Shown in pieces: positions 25,224-33,748 of a stretch of DNA of 64,000 nt. A program made the position numbers and the translations under genes. Under the pieces are notes generated by a model, which was not told the DNA's origin, made no database searches, and saw only the letters and a list, made by a program, of their open reading frames with translations. The first letter of the stretch is position 1. The number at the start of each line of letters is the position of its first letter. The stretch comes from Alicyclobacillus suci (GTDB taxonomy: Bacteria > Bacillota > Bacilli > Alicyclobacillales > Alicyclobacillaceae). Location: NCBI RefSeq assembly GCF_017329615.1, contig NZ_JAFMTW010000002.1, forward strand, positions 1 through 64,000. Direction: 5' to 3'.

Positions 25224-26309
25224 GTGAACGTTTCGTTGAGTCGTTGGATGAGTATTTTGGCCGTCGTGATGATTGTCATCAGTGCGGTCATTCGCTTTAC
25301 ACATGGAAGTGAGATGCTGCAATTTTTTGCTTCCGCAGTGGCGATTATCCCGTTGGCGGCCATCATGGGGCAGGCGACAGAGTCGATTGCCGCACACGCT
25401 GGACCGCGTCTGGGCGGCTTGCTGTCTGCTACTTTCGGAAATGCTGTTGAGTTGATTATCGGCATATTTTCGTTAGAGCAGGGGCTTTTCTCGCTCGTCA
25501 AAGCCTCCATTACAGGTTCCATTATTGGCAACCTGCTATTTGTGCTCGGGTTAAGTTTTTTTGTTGGCGGCATTCGCCATCCGATTCAATATTTTAATTT
25601 GCGCGTGGCACGCAGCAATGCGTCCATGTTGATGTTAGGCGTCGGTATTGCGTTTGTCGTACCGAGCATTTTTGCGTTGGCGCCGCATGAAAAGAACTAC
25701 ACACTGTCGTTCGGCGTGGCGGCGGTCTCACTCGTGATTTACATTCTTGGCCTGTTCTTTAGCCTGTTCACGCATCGTGAAGTGTTTGCGTACATAGAAG
25801 ATGAGGCGGCTGAAACAGAGGGGGCTGGCCAGGAAGAGGTCAAGTACCGACTTTGGCCTGCGGTGATTGTCCTGCTGATTTCTACTGTCCTGGTTAGCAT
25901 CGAGAGCGATTGGCTGGTGGAAAACGTCAAGTCGATTGCTGCTGGATTAGGGTGGAGTGAAGTCTTTATCGGGGTGGTTGTCGTCGCGATTATTGGCAAC
26001 GCGGCCGAACACGCGTCGGCCGTCTGGATGGCTTGGAAGAACCGAATGGATCTCTCGCTGGAGATTGCAGTCGGCAGTACACTTCAGGTGGCGATGTTCA
26101 TCGCACCGGTATTGTTTTTTGTCAGTCTGATGATGGGCAATCCGTTTGAACTCGTATTTTCTTGGCCAGAGCTCATCAGTATGATTGCAGCAGTCTTGTT
26201 GGTGGTCATTTTAATGCTCGATGGTGAATCCAACTGGCTGGAAGGTGCCATGGCGGTTGGTGCATATCTCGTTCTTGCTGTCGGTTTTTACACGTTACAT
26301 ACTGCCTGA
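25224..26309 (+). CDS. cax: Calcium/proton antiporter (CaCA family)
   Basis: A 361-residue membrane exchanger of the CAX/ChaA type that expels Ca2+ in exchange for H+. The two alpha repeats are visible: GNAVELIIGIFSL near residue 72 and GNAAEHASAVWMA near 258, each with the conserved acidic residue. About 11 hydrophobic segments flank an acidic cytoplasmic loop (EDEAAETEGAGQEE) near 190. The start is uncertain: GTG at 25224 abuts AAAAGGG, and TTG at 25236 has better spacing. It is followed 15 bases later by a DUF502 gene, probably in one operon. Confidence 0.92.
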   Translation: MNVSLSRWMSILAVVMIVISAVIRFTHGSEMLQFFASAVAIIPLAAIMGQATESIAAHAGPRLGGLLSATFGNAVELIIGIFSLEQGLFSLVKASITGSIIGNLLFVLGLSFFVGGIRHPIQYFNLRVARSNASMLMLGVGIAFVVPSIFALAPHEKNYTLSFGVAAVSLVIYILGLFFSLFTHREVFAYIEDEAAETEGAGQEEVKYRLWPAVIVLLISTVLVSIESDWLVENVKSIAAGLGWSEVFIGVVVVAIIGNAAEHASAVWMAWKNRMDLSLEIAVGSTLQVAMFIAPVLFFVSLMMGNPFELVFSWPELISMIAAVLLVVILMLDGESNWLEGAMAVGAYLVLAVGFYTLHTA

Positions 26310-26323
26310 GTGGAGTGTTTGCC

Positions 26324-26971
26324 GTGAAAATGTTTATCCGGGCAATTGCGAAACACTTTGGGATTGGCTTGGCGACAGTGTTACCGTTCGTTTTCGCTAT
26401 CTGGGTTGTCGTCGTCGTGGTCAACTACGTGGATGGATTGGTGGGGCAATACATTCCGTACCCAGGGTTTCATATTCCCGGGACGGGCTTCGTGCTCATC
26501 TTAGCGGCCATCACGGTCGTTGGCTTGCTGTCACGCATATACATTAGCCGCGTATTCTTCTCTTGGCTAGATGCTCTATTTACGCGAATTCCTGTGATTA
26601 AGTCACTTTATTCGACGGCCAAGGAACTCGTGCAAAACACGTTTGGGCGCAAAGGCGCGTTTCAACAACCGGTGCTCGTCGACTGGCCGGATGAACGCGC
26701 GCAGGTGCTCGGTTTTATTACCAATGAGGCGCTGCCAGTTGAGATGGATCCCGACGGTACAAAGGTGTCTGTGTATCTGCCCAACGCTTTTCAGTTTGCT
26801 GGCGCCACAGTCATTGTCTCGCGCGATAAAGTGAAGCCTTGTGGATTGACGGTGGAGCAGGCATTTAAATTTTCGTTGTCGGCTGGGTTGGGCCATTCCG
26901 TGGAATCTGTGAAGAAAGAGGATTTAGAGACTGAGTTGCCAACCGGAAATCATCAACCGCTGGGCATGTAG
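26324..26971 (+). CDS. DUF502-family membrane protein
   Basis: The 215-residue protein has two N-terminal membrane helices (about 10-35 and 52-75) and a soluble C-terminal domain. It carries the family signatures IPVIKSLYSTAKELVQNTF, PVLVDWPDERAQVLGFIT and VYLPNAFQFAGATVIVSRD (family wording PT..PTSG is replaced here by AFQFAGA). DUF502 proteins are widespread, with no settled function. The GTG at 26324 has GGAG eight bases upstream. It follows the antiporter gene directly. Confidence 0.85.
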   Translation: MKMFIRAIAKHFGIGLATVLPFVFAIWVVVVVVNYVDGLVGQYIPYPGFHIPGTGFVLILAAITVVGLLSRIYISRVFFSWLDALFTRIPVIKSLYSTAKELVQNTFGRKGAFQQPVLVDWPDERAQVLGFITNEALPVEMDPDGTKVSVYLPNAFQFAGATVIVSRDKVKPCGLTVEQAFKFSLSAGLGHSVESVKKEDLETELPTGNHQPLGM

Positions 26972-26999
26972 TCAATGAACTTGTATGAAACTCGACTTT

Positions 27000-27039
27000 A
27001 AATGGCCACTTGCGCACGTGGATGCGCGAGCGGCCATTT
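27000..27039. terminator. Bidirectional terminator between DUF502 and ilvA genes
   Basis: AAATGGCC and GGCCATTT form the outer 8-bp stem and TGCGC/GCGCG extends it; the genes converge here. Confidence 0.7.
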
Positions 27040-27067
27040 GACTGTTGTGCGAAGGTGTGCTGTTATG

Positions 27068-28300
27068 TCAGTCTCGCAGGACTGGCGTGTAGCCACGTTC
27101 GCGCAAGGCGGTACACAACATTTCGATGTGTTTTTTATCGCGGGTTTCGAGGTCGAGCTCTACTTCGGTTTGACCGAGGTGAATGTGTGTACCGACCCGG
27201 TGATGGCGAATAGATAGGACATTAGCCCGCAGTGCTGCGAGAACGTCCAACAAATCTTTCAGTGCTCCGGGCCTGTCCAAGAGCGTCACAGCTAATCGGA
27301 GAAATCGTCCAGACTCAATAAGTCCGTGTTCAATAATCCGCGATAGTACGGTGACATCCACGTTGCCGCCCGATAATACGCAGATGACTTTGCCAAGGCC
27401 ACTTGGGATCTTTCGGTTGATGGCTGCGGCAACACTGGTCGCAGCGGCACCTTCGGCGACGATTTTACAGCGTTCAAGCAGGAGTACCATAGCCCGCGAG
27501 ATTTCCTCTTCTTCGACTAGCACGACATCGTCCACATATTGTTTGATTAAGGCGTAAGATAGGTCGCCGGGGCGCTGCACGGCGATACCGTCGGCAAGCG
27601 TCGCCTGTGCAGTCACGGTCGTTGGCCGCCCGAGTTCAAGCGACTCGCGCACCGATGGGACGGCGGTGGCCTCAACGCCAATCACTCGGATATCTTTTTT
27701 CAGTGATTTGACAGCTAACGCGATGCCTGCGGCCAATCCGCCGCCGCCCATCGGAATCACGATGGCGTCTGCGTCCGGCAACTGTTCCAACATTTCCAGT
27801 CCCATCGTCCCCTGGCCCGCAATAATGGCCTCGTCGTCAAACGCGTGGACATATGTATAACCTCGTTCGTCTCGCAGTGCGACTGCATGCGCGTAGGCGT
27901 CGTCGTACGATGCGCCGTGGAGTACGACGTTTGCGCCGTAGGCCTGGGTTGCCGCAATTTTCGCCAGGCTAGCCCCTTCCGGCATGACAATCGTGCAAGG
28001 GACGCCGAGATCGCGAGCGGCCAACGCCACCCCTTGTGCGTGATTTCCTGCGGATGCGGCAATAACGCCTCGGTTTCGTTCGGCTTCTGTCAACGACGTG
28101 ATTTTGTTGTATGCGCCGCGGAGTTTAAATGATCCCGTTTTCTGCAGATTTTCGAGTTTGAGATAAATCTCGTTGTCCGACAGCTGTGTGAAGGTCGCAG
28201 AGTAGTCGAGTGGGGTTTGCTGGATGACACCGGCAATCCGGGTGCGGGCCTTCTGGATATCGTCGAGCGTGAGCTGTGGTAATTTGGCTTGATGTTCCAA
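27068..28300 (-). CDS. ilvA: Threonine ammonia-lyase (threonine dehydratase)
   Basis: Deaminates threonine to 2-oxobutanoate, the entry to isoleucine synthesis, using pyridoxal phosphate. The 410 residues comprise a fold-type-II catalytic domain and a C-terminal ACT domain. The PLP lysine is in KTGSFKLRGAYN, followed by SAGNHAQGVA, the phosphate loop MGGGGLAAG and SGGNVD. The ACT domain (about 330-410; LRLAVTLLDRPGALKDLLDVLA) is one copy, as in the TdcB-with-ACT/short IlvA type, so a catabolic form is also possible. The TTG at 28300 has AAGGAGG at good spacing; the upstream open frame lacks a site. It is divergent from hisC. Confidence 0.92.
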   Translation of the reverse strand: MEHQAKLPQLTLDDIQKARTRIAGVIQQTPLDYSATFTQLSDNEIYLKLENLQKTGSFKLRGAYNKITSLTEAERNRGVIAASAGNHAQGVALAARDLGVPCTIVMPEGASLAKIAATQAYGANVVLHGASYDDAYAHAVALRDERGYTYVHAFDDEAIIAGQGTMGLEMLEQLPDADAIVIPMGGGGLAAGIALAVKSLKKDIRVIGVEATAVPSVRESLELGRPTTVTAQATLADGIAVQRPGDLSYALIKQYVDDVVLVEEEEISRAMVLLLERCKIVAEGAAATSVAAAINRKIPSGLGKVICVLSGGNVDVTVLSRIIEHGLIESGRFLRLAVTLLDRPGALKDLLDVLAALRANVLSIRHHRVGTHIHLGQTEVELDLETRDKKHIEMLCTALRERGYTPVLRD

Positions 28301-28391
28301 CCAGGAAATCCTCCTTTGTGTCCCAGGGTGCAGTAATCGCAAACGGCTGCGGTAGTGCCAATCCCATCGGCGTGCTAAAATGCTTCTAGCA

Positions 28392-28413
28392 GAGCGGTGC
28401 CTAGACACCGCTC
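28392..28413. promoter_or_regulatory. Inverted repeat between divergent ilvA and hisC
   Basis: GAGCGGTG and CACCGCTC form a perfect 8-bp inverted repeat with a 6-base spacer, just upstream of the hisC ribosome site. It could be an operator or an mRNA hairpin. Confidence 0.45.
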
Positions 28414-28434
28414 ATGATCGTACTGGAGGTGTTT

Positions 28435-29538
28435 GTGATTTTCAATACAGATGCGCGGGTTCGTTCCAACTTGCGAGCCATTCATCCATACCAGCCAGGC
28501 ATCAGCGAAGACCAATTGCGCAAAGAGTTTGGACTGGCCCGGCTCGTTAAATTGAACTCCAACGAAAATGCACTTGGTCCGTCGCCAATGGCCCTTGCTG
28601 CGATTGAGCACGAATTGCCCAAGCTTCACTTATACCCCGACGGAGGCAGTGAGTTGCTTCGTGAGGCGCTGGCAGCGCATCACGGGCTGCACATGGAACA
28701 AGTTTTTGTCGGCAACGGATCTGACGATATTATTAAGCTGATTTCAGAGACGTTCCTCGAACCTGGGGATGAGATTGTCGTTCCGTTTCCGTCGTTTTCG
28801 CAGTATGGATTCGGCGCCGAGGTGATGCGGGCGCAGATTCGCGAAGTACCCTTGCGACCGGATTTTTCCTATGACGTCGAGGCACTGCTGCGGGCGGTGA
28901 ACGAAAAGACGAAGTTACTTTACCTGTGCACGCCGAACAATCCCACCGGTACGGTGCTCAAACGCGACGAATTTACGTGGCTCATAGAACGACTGCCGAT
29001 AGACGTCTTTGTCGTGGTAGATCTCGCCTATGACAACTATGCCACGGACTCTGATCGGTTCTTTGTCACAGAGTCGGCTCTGGCATATCCGAACGTATGT
29101 TACATGTTCACATTTTCCAAGTTGTACGGTTTGGCGGGTTTGCGCGTCGGTTATGCGCTTGGCAATGAACAAGTGTGGGCGTATGTCCACCGTGTGCGAG
29201 AGCCGTTTAACGTCAATCGGGTGGCCCAACGGGGTGCACAGGCCGCGTTGCAGGATGTGGCGCACATTGCGAAGTCGCAGGCGCTTGCAGCGAGGAGCCG
29301 GGAACAGTATGCGGCGTTGGCACGTGATGGACTTCGCGTAATTCCGTCACAGGCAAATTTCACCTTGGTCGAGGTGGGGGACGGGGTCGCTGCGTTCGAG
29401 TGGCTGAAAAAACAAGGCATACTCGTGCGCGCTGGGTATCCGGGTTTGGAATCGTTCGTTCGTGTCACATTTGGTCTCGAGGAAGAAAATGAGTTATGTA
29501 TCGGCGCATTGCGCGCGTATCAGCAGGTGCGTACGTGA
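28435..29538 (+). CDS. hisC: Histidinol-phosphate aminotransferase
   Basis: A 367-residue fold-type-I PLP aminotransferase converting imidazole-acetol phosphate to histidinol phosphate; such enzymes can also act on aromatic amino acids. Signatures are KLNSNENALGPSP near the N-terminus, VGNGSDDIIKL, CTPNNPTGT, DLAYDNY and the PLP-lysine motif FSKLYGLAGLRVGYAL. The GTG at 28435 has GGAGG five bases upstream. It stands outside a his operon. Confidence 0.9.
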   Translation: MIFNTDARVRSNLRAIHPYQPGISEDQLRKEFGLARLVKLNSNENALGPSPMALAAIEHELPKLHLYPDGGSELLREALAAHHGLHMEQVFVGNGSDDIIKLISETFLEPGDEIVVPFPSFSQYGFGAEVMRAQIREVPLRPDFSYDVEALLRAVNEKTKLLYLCTPNNPTGTVLKRDEFTWLIERLPIDVFVVVDLAYDNYATDSDRFFVTESALAYPNVCYMFTFSKLYGLAGLRVGYALGNEQVWAYVHRVREPFNVNRVAQRGAQAALQDVAHIAKSQALAARSREQYAALARDGLRVIPSQANFTLVEVGDGVAAFEWLKKQGILVRAGYPGLESFVRVTFGLEEENELCIGALRAYQQVRT

Positions 29539-29558
29539 AGTCACTGGTTTTTTTTTAC

Positions 29559-29593
29559 GGCCCCCTATGGTAAACCAACCAGATTAGGGGGCC
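29559..29593. terminator. Hairpin after hisC
   Basis: GGCCCCCTA and TAGGGGGCC form a perfect 9-bp stem with a long loop. The T-run (eight Ts) lies before it on the plus strand rather than after, so it is not a canonical terminator in either direction. Confidence 0.5.
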
Positions 29594-29707
29594 ATTAGCC
29601 AATCAGATTGACTGATTTCGCTATTATGTTACCTAGTGGATGACCCGCAGACAAGAGGTGGTTGCTGGCAACGAAGCTAGTTGTTGTCTGTACGCTGCTA
29701 TCGCCGT

Positions 29708-30058
29708 TCAGTTTTCCCCGTCCAGCGTGCCAGGCTTGTCTGTAAAGTCCTGTTCCTCGGTGGCAGAATGTCGGTCTGAGTGAATCATATTGGCGTCGCG
29801 GAAGCGGCCTGTGACCGCTTGGCCGGGTTTCCAGTCGGATACCTTGCCAAGCTTTGGTGCGTTGAACGCCGCACCGTAAGGCCCTTCTGCGAATTCCTCG
29901 ACGGCTAAATCGTCGTCGCGGGATTGGACTTCCCAAAGCTCGGCGTTTGGAAAGTCGTTTTCTCCATTCTTGATGGGGCCTGGGTTGTACGAACCGGAAT
30001 TCGGACTTTCCACAACGTCGCTTTGTTGTGGTTGTGTCTGTGGTTTATCATGATGCAT
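29708..30058 (-). CDS. Small acidic hydrophilic protein
   Basis: I do not recognise this 116-residue protein. It is polar and probably largely disordered (HHDKPQTQPQQSDVVESPNSG at the start), with a more structured middle (NAELWEVQSRDDDLAVEEFAEGPYGAAF) and many Asp/Glu. There is no signal or membrane segment. GAGGTGA lies seven bases before the ATG at 30058. It is divergent from gltX with only 66 bases between the two starts. Confidence 0.65.
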   Translation of the reverse strand: MHHDKPQTQPQQSDVVESPNSGSYNPGPIKNGENDFPNAELWEVQSRDDDLAVEEFAEGPYGAAFNAPKLGKVSDWKPGQAVTGRFRDANMIHSDRHSATEEQDFTDKPGTLDGEN

Positions 30059-30124
30059 GGGCACTCACCTCAAAGGGTAGTGTGCCTTCGTAAGGAAAGT
30101 GTATCCGATACAGGAGGCAATTCG

Positions 30125-31624
30125 ATGGACAAAGAGGACAAGCAAGTGAGGGTTCGCTTTGCGCCGAGCCCGACAGGTGCATTACATATCGGCGGTGCGC
30201 GCACCGCTTATTTTAACTGGTTGTTCGCAAGGCAGCACAAAGGAGTTTTTGTGCTGCGGATTGACGATACGGACCGGGCGAGATCGACAGAGGCGTCGTA
30301 CCAGCAAATTCTCGACAGTTTGCGGTGGCTTGGCCTGGACTGGGACGAAGGACCGGATGTGGGCGGTGCGTATGGTCCATACCGCCAATCGGAGCGGATG
30401 TCCATCTATACAGAACAATTGGAGAAGTTAAAGCAGCAAAATCGCGTATATCCCTGCTTTTGTACACCTGAGGAATTGCAGCGCGAGCGCGAACTTGCGC
30501 AGCGAGAGGGCAGGGCGCCGCGCTACTCAGGGAAGTGTCGCCACTTGAGCGCGGATGAAGTCGCTTCGCGGCTGGCGGCCGGCGAGTCGCATGTCTATCG
30601 CCTTCGCGTCGAATCTGAAGGGGAAACCGTCGTCCACGATATCATTCGTGGGGACGTCGTATTTCAAAACGCCGAAATCGATGATTTTATTATCTGGAAG
30701 GCCGACGGAACGCCAACCTATCACTTGGCGTCCTGTATTGATGACGCCCTTATGGAGATTTCGCATATTGTCCGGGCGGAGGAGCACTTATCCAACACGC
30801 CGCGACACGTGGTCCTGTTTGAGGCACTCGGCTTCGAAGTTCCGCAGTTTGCTCATGTGCCGATGATTTTGGCGCCGGATCGGAGTAAATTGAGTAAACG
30901 CCACGGAGCGACCAGCGTATCGGAGTACAGGGAACAGGGGATTCTGCCGCAAGCGCTCATCAATTATCTGCTTTTGCTCGGATTTTCACCGGGGGAGGAT
31001 AACGAGGTTTTATCGCGTGAACAGGCCATTGAATCTTTCCGCCTGGATCAGGTGGCCAAACACGCCGCAGTCTATGACGTGAAGAAATTGGAGTGGCTGA
31101 ACGCACAATACTACCGCGCCCAATCGCCAGATTTGGTGCTCGCGCAAGCATGGGCTGGTTTTGTCGAGCGCGGTTGGGTGGCGCCGGACGAGACGAACCG
31201 CGAGCGCTTGGCCTGGCTTCGTACCGCCATTGAGTTTGTCTTGTCGCGCAGCCGCAATGCGGCAGATCTGGTCGAAGGCCTGCGTTATTACTTTCAGCCG
31301 GTGAACGCTTATGACCCGACGGGTGTCAAAAAGCAATTTGCTGATTCCGACGTATCCGACCGCCTGCGCCGCATCGCCAAGCGCCTGTCGGAGGTGTCGC
31401 CGTTTACAACAGTTGTCGTCGAGAAAGAATTTCGCAGTTTGATTGAGGAGCTGGGCGTTAAAGGCGGTAAGTTGATTCACCCGACGCGCCTCGCGCTGAC
31501 TGGCGTCACGGTGGGGCCGGGTCTATTTGATATCATGGTCCTGCTCGGGCGTGACGAATGTGTGTCACGGCTCGAGTTGGCCGCGCATCGCATTGAGACG
31601 GGAAATGTTACTCTGACGCAATGA
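30125..31624 (+). CDS. gltX: Glutamyl-tRNA synthetase
   Basis: Charges tRNA-Glu (and in many Firmicutes tRNA-Gln, for later amidation); glutamyl-tRNA also feeds heme synthesis. The 499-residue class-I synthetase shows VRFAPSPTGALHIGGART (HIGH-type motif) and KLSKRHGAT (KMSKS-type). A Cys cluster (CFCTPEELQRE...SGKC) resembles the zinc site of some bacterial enzymes. The ATG at 30125 has CAGGAGGC eight bases upstream; the frame extends 67 codons further upstream across the divergent gene and is not used. tRNA-Gln and tRNA-Glu genes lie just downstream. Confidence 0.97.
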   Translation: MDKEDKQVRVRFAPSPTGALHIGGARTAYFNWLFARQHKGVFVLRIDDTDRARSTEASYQQILDSLRWLGLDWDEGPDVGGAYGPYRQSERMSIYTEQLEKLKQQNRVYPCFCTPEELQRERELAQREGRAPRYSGKCRHLSADEVASRLAAGESHVYRLRVESEGETVVHDIIRGDVVFQNAEIDDFIIWKADGTPTYHLASCIDDALMEISHIVRAEEHLSNTPRHVVLFEALGFEVPQFAHVPMILAPDRSKLSKRHGATSVSEYREQGILPQALINYLLLLGFSPGEDNEVLSREQAIESFRLDQVAKHAAVYDVKKLEWLNAQYYRAQSPDLVLAQAWAGFVERGWVAPDETNRERLAWLRTAIEFVLSRSRNAADLVEGLRYYFQPVNAYDPTGVKKQFADSDVSDRLRRIAKRLSEVSPFTTVVVEKEFRSLIEELGVKGGKLIHPTRLALTGVTVGPGLFDIMVLLGRDECVSRLELAAHRIETGNVTLTQ

Positions 31625-31633
31625 CGAGTGGTG

Positions 31634-31676
31634 GAGCACGCCGCCTGCTGGGGAGCAGCTCGCAGGCGACGTGCTC
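31634..31676 (+). terminator. Hairpin after gltX
   Basis: GAGCACG/CGTGCTC and inner GCCTGC/GCAGGC stems form a long GC-rich hairpin; no U-tract follows. Confidence 0.5.
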
Positions 31677-31735
31677 TCCGCCGGATGCTAGGCGCGCTGG
31701 ATGCGAGCTGTCTATCGAAGATTGAACGATTAATA

Positions 31736-31764
31736 TTGACACAACGGTCGTTCTTGTGTATATT
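31736..31764 (+). promoter_or_regulatory. Strong sigma-A promoter for the tRNA cluster
   Basis: TTGACA, a 17-base spacer, and TATATT. The -35 is a perfect consensus, and transcription would begin about 15 bases before tRNA-Gln. Confidence 0.85.
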
Positions 31765-31786
31765 TATATACCGTCAACGACGTCAT

Positions 31787-31860
31787 TGCCGAATGGTGTA
31801 ATGGTAGCACGACTGACTCTGACTCAGTTAGTCTAGGTTCGAGTCCTAGTTCGGCAGCCA
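31787..31860 (+). tRNA. tRNA-Gln (anticodon CTG)
   Basis: The 74-nt gene with encoded CCA has acceptor arms TGCCGAA/TTCGGCA, anticodon stem ACTGA/TCAGT and loop CTCTGAC, giving anticodon CTG for CAG codons. The T-arm has GGTTCGAGTCC. It is first in a three-tRNA transcription unit. Confidence 0.95.
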
Positions 31861-31863
31861 CTT

Positions 31864-31938
31864 GGCCCTATCGTCTAATGGTTAGGACGCCGCCCTCTCA
31901 CGGCGGTAATAGGGGTTCGAATCCCCTTAGGGTCACCA
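31864..31938 (+). tRNA. tRNA-Glu (anticodon CTC)
   Basis: The 75-nt gene with CCA has acceptor GGCCCTA/TAGGGTC (one G-U), anticodon stem CCGCC/GGCGG and loop CTCTCAC, so the anticodon is CTC for GAG codons. It starts three bases after tRNA-Gln. Confidence 0.95.
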
Positions 31939-31947
31939 ATGGGACGA

Positions 31948-32023
31948 GGGTCATTAGCTCAATTGGCAGAGCATCCGACTCTTAATCGGCAGGTTGAAGG
32001 TTCGATTCCTTCATGACCCACCA
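31948..32023 (+). tRNA. tRNA-Lys (anticodon CTT)
   Basis: The 76-nt gene with CCA has acceptor GGGTCAT/ATGACCC and anticodon loop CTCTTAA, giving CTT for AAG codons. The outermost anticodon-stem pair (27-43) reads T-C and is mismatched; the other four pairs are intact. Confidence 0.93.
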
Positions 32024-32030
32024 GCTTTCG

Positions 32031-32065
32031 AAATCGCGGCTTCCTCCAGAGGGGTCGCGATTTTT
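32031..32065 (+). terminator. Terminator after the tRNA trio
   Basis: AAATCGCG pairs with CGCGATTT, with an inner CCTC/GGGG stem, ending in TTTTT. Confidence 0.85.
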
Positions 32066-32184
32066 GTTTGTGTCACAGCCTTGTTTTTTCTGGAAATCGA
32101 TGTTCCCACAGAGATGTTTGGTATCATGGACAGAGAGTTTGAACTTGGACGAGATACGGGGGCGGCAGACATTTGCGAACGCGG

Positions 32185-33732
32185 ATGACAGGTGCCGAAC
32201 GACGGCAGTGGGTTGACAAACTTCTTGAGGAATACGCAGCCGTTGCTTGGGCTTACCTAGTGGCGGAATGCGACACCGTCGAACAGGCGGAGGACGCGTT
32301 TGTCTATGCGTTTATTTTGGCAAACGAACGGTTGGCAGAGGCACACGTGGAGCCTGCGGAAGATTGGATGATGGAGATTCTGCGCGAAGCGGTGCGTGAG
32401 GCGCCTGTTGATTCTGATTGGCGGGAGCAACTCGTTGATGCGGATGGTCAAGTCGCGGTAGTGAAGGACGCTGTGGCCCAGGGAGAATCCCTGCGTGTTC
32501 CACAAGCGCTTATCCAGCGCAGTGTACAGATGATGCGAGCCAACATCGCACGCGACGAGGCGATGCGGCATCACCGGGGTCCGCTTTGGACCAAAGTTGG
32601 GGCAGCTTTGGCTGTCGTCGTTGGGATTGCGGGCGTTGGGTACGGCGTGTCTGATAAATGGGCCCGTCATTTTCAGAATCGGCCGCCTGTGAGTGCACAA
32701 GCAGACGCCACGGAAAAGGCGGTCGCACACTTGGGTGGTGATTTGCCTGTGTCGCCAGTGGCTGTCTACCAATTGGATGCGTCCACACATCTTGACGTCA
32801 ACCACCTGGCGGTCAATAAGAATTCGTTGTATCAGGGAACCCTTGTGCTTTCAGCGGATAGTTGGCCGCGCATTGAGGTTAGTCAGCAACCGTTTTCCAC
32901 CAAAGGCGTCACGCTTGGTGGAAATGTCAATGCGACGTATACATTTGAATTGGTTCCCCCGTTGCAGGCGAGTGGGAAGAAATCCGATGATGCTTGGGAG
33001 ATCTCGAATTGGCATATCGAAGTGATGGGTAACTGGATAGTCGGTGTGATTTCGTGGAATGACGGTGGGTCTTCAGATACCAATGTGCAGCAGATCTACG
33101 CGCTTAGTACGAAGAGCGGAAAATATAGCCTCGTCGACACACTTGCGCCGCAACATGGTGTCGAAAATCGTTTTGAGGTCGCCGTCGGAGACGGGAAAAT
33201 CGTCGTGCAGCCAGGTCTGGATGACGGGTCGAGCGCACCACTGGGCCTTCCCATTCAGATTTATACGCTGAAAGGGGACGACCCGACGCATGCTTGGACG
33301 GAAGACAGTCAAATCCCGGCTTCGTTTGGCTTGATGCAAACACCTGTGGTGACACAGCAAGGGATTATTTTTCAAGGAATTGCTGGGAAGACGCAGACGA
33401 GTTCCGACAATGTCGACACATGGTACGAACTGACGTGGGATGGTACCATGAATCACTACGACGGACCACCTGTGGACGGACAGGTGCATTGGGCGGTAGT
33501 CGGAAGCTCTGGAACCGCTTGGTGGGTCGAAACGACGCCGGATGCGTCAGACAGTCATCAAGGCTATCAGGTGTCGATGGCGCAACTCAGTGACGACAAG
33601 TCAAATGGCAGTCCGACAAAGAGTCTCGCTCAGCCTGTGCTTCAATTGGCCGTCGATAATGGCAATTTAATTTGGCTACAGCAGGGGACCGATAAAGACG
33701 AAGATACACTTGTGGTCGCACAAGTGGAGTAA
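32185..33732 (+). CDS. Membrane-anchored protein with a sigma-region-2-like N-terminus
   Basis: I do not recognise this 515-residue protein as a named family. Residues about 10-55 (YAAVAWAYLVAECDTVEQAEDAFVYAF...) follow the pattern of ECF sigma-factor region 2, where AED-x2-x-x-AF is typical, but no region 4 is present. A single membrane helix lies at about 137-155 (VGAALAVVVGIAGVGYGV). The rest is an exported beta-rich domain with repeated blades (for example IYALSTKSGKYSLVDTL and IQIYTLKGDDPTHAW), likely a beta-propeller. The layout recalls anti-sigma or sensor proteins. The start is uncertain: TTG at 32173 is possible and neither has a strong site. A TGG-TATCAT extended -10 lies upstream. 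It is followed 16 bases later by uvrC. Confidence 0.65.
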   Translation: MTGAERRQWVDKLLEEYAAVAWAYLVAECDTVEQAEDAFVYAFILANERLAEAHVEPAEDWMMEILREAVREAPVDSDWREQLVDADGQVAVVKDAVAQGESLRVPQALIQRSVQMMRANIARDEAMRHHRGPLWTKVGAALAVVVGIAGVGYGVSDKWARHFQNRPPVSAQADATEKAVAHLGGDLPVSPVAVYQLDASTHLDVNHLAVNKNSLYQGTLVLSADSWPRIEVSQQPFSTKGVTLGGNVNATYTFELVPPLQASGKKSDDAWEISNWHIEVMGNWIVGVISWNDGGSSDTNVQQIYALSTKSGKYSLVDTLAPQHGVENRFEVAVGDGKIVVQPGLDDGSSAPLGLPIQIYTLKGDDPTHAWTEDSQIPASFGLMQTPVVTQQGIIFQGIAGKTQTSSDNVDTWYELTWDGTMNHYDGPPVDGQVHWAVVGSSGTAWWVETTPDASDSHQGYQVSMAQLSDDKSNGSPTKSLAQPVLQLAVDNGNLIWLQQGTDKDEDTLVVAQVE

Positions 33733-33748
33733 TGAAGGAGGGCTGAAG

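Noticed and set aside
25094-25573. 160-codon N-terminal extension of the minus-strand hypothetical protein
   Set aside because: It is antisense to the antiporter's start and first helices and reads as shadow sequence.
28301-28434. Possible T-box or attenuator before ilvA or hisC
   Set aside because: Only a simple 8-bp inverted repeat is seen; no T-box sequence (TGGNACC-type) or alternate terminator structure.
29924-30124. 67-codon upstream extension of gltX
   Set aside because: It crosses the divergent gene's start; CAGGAGGC and the family start place initiation at 30125.
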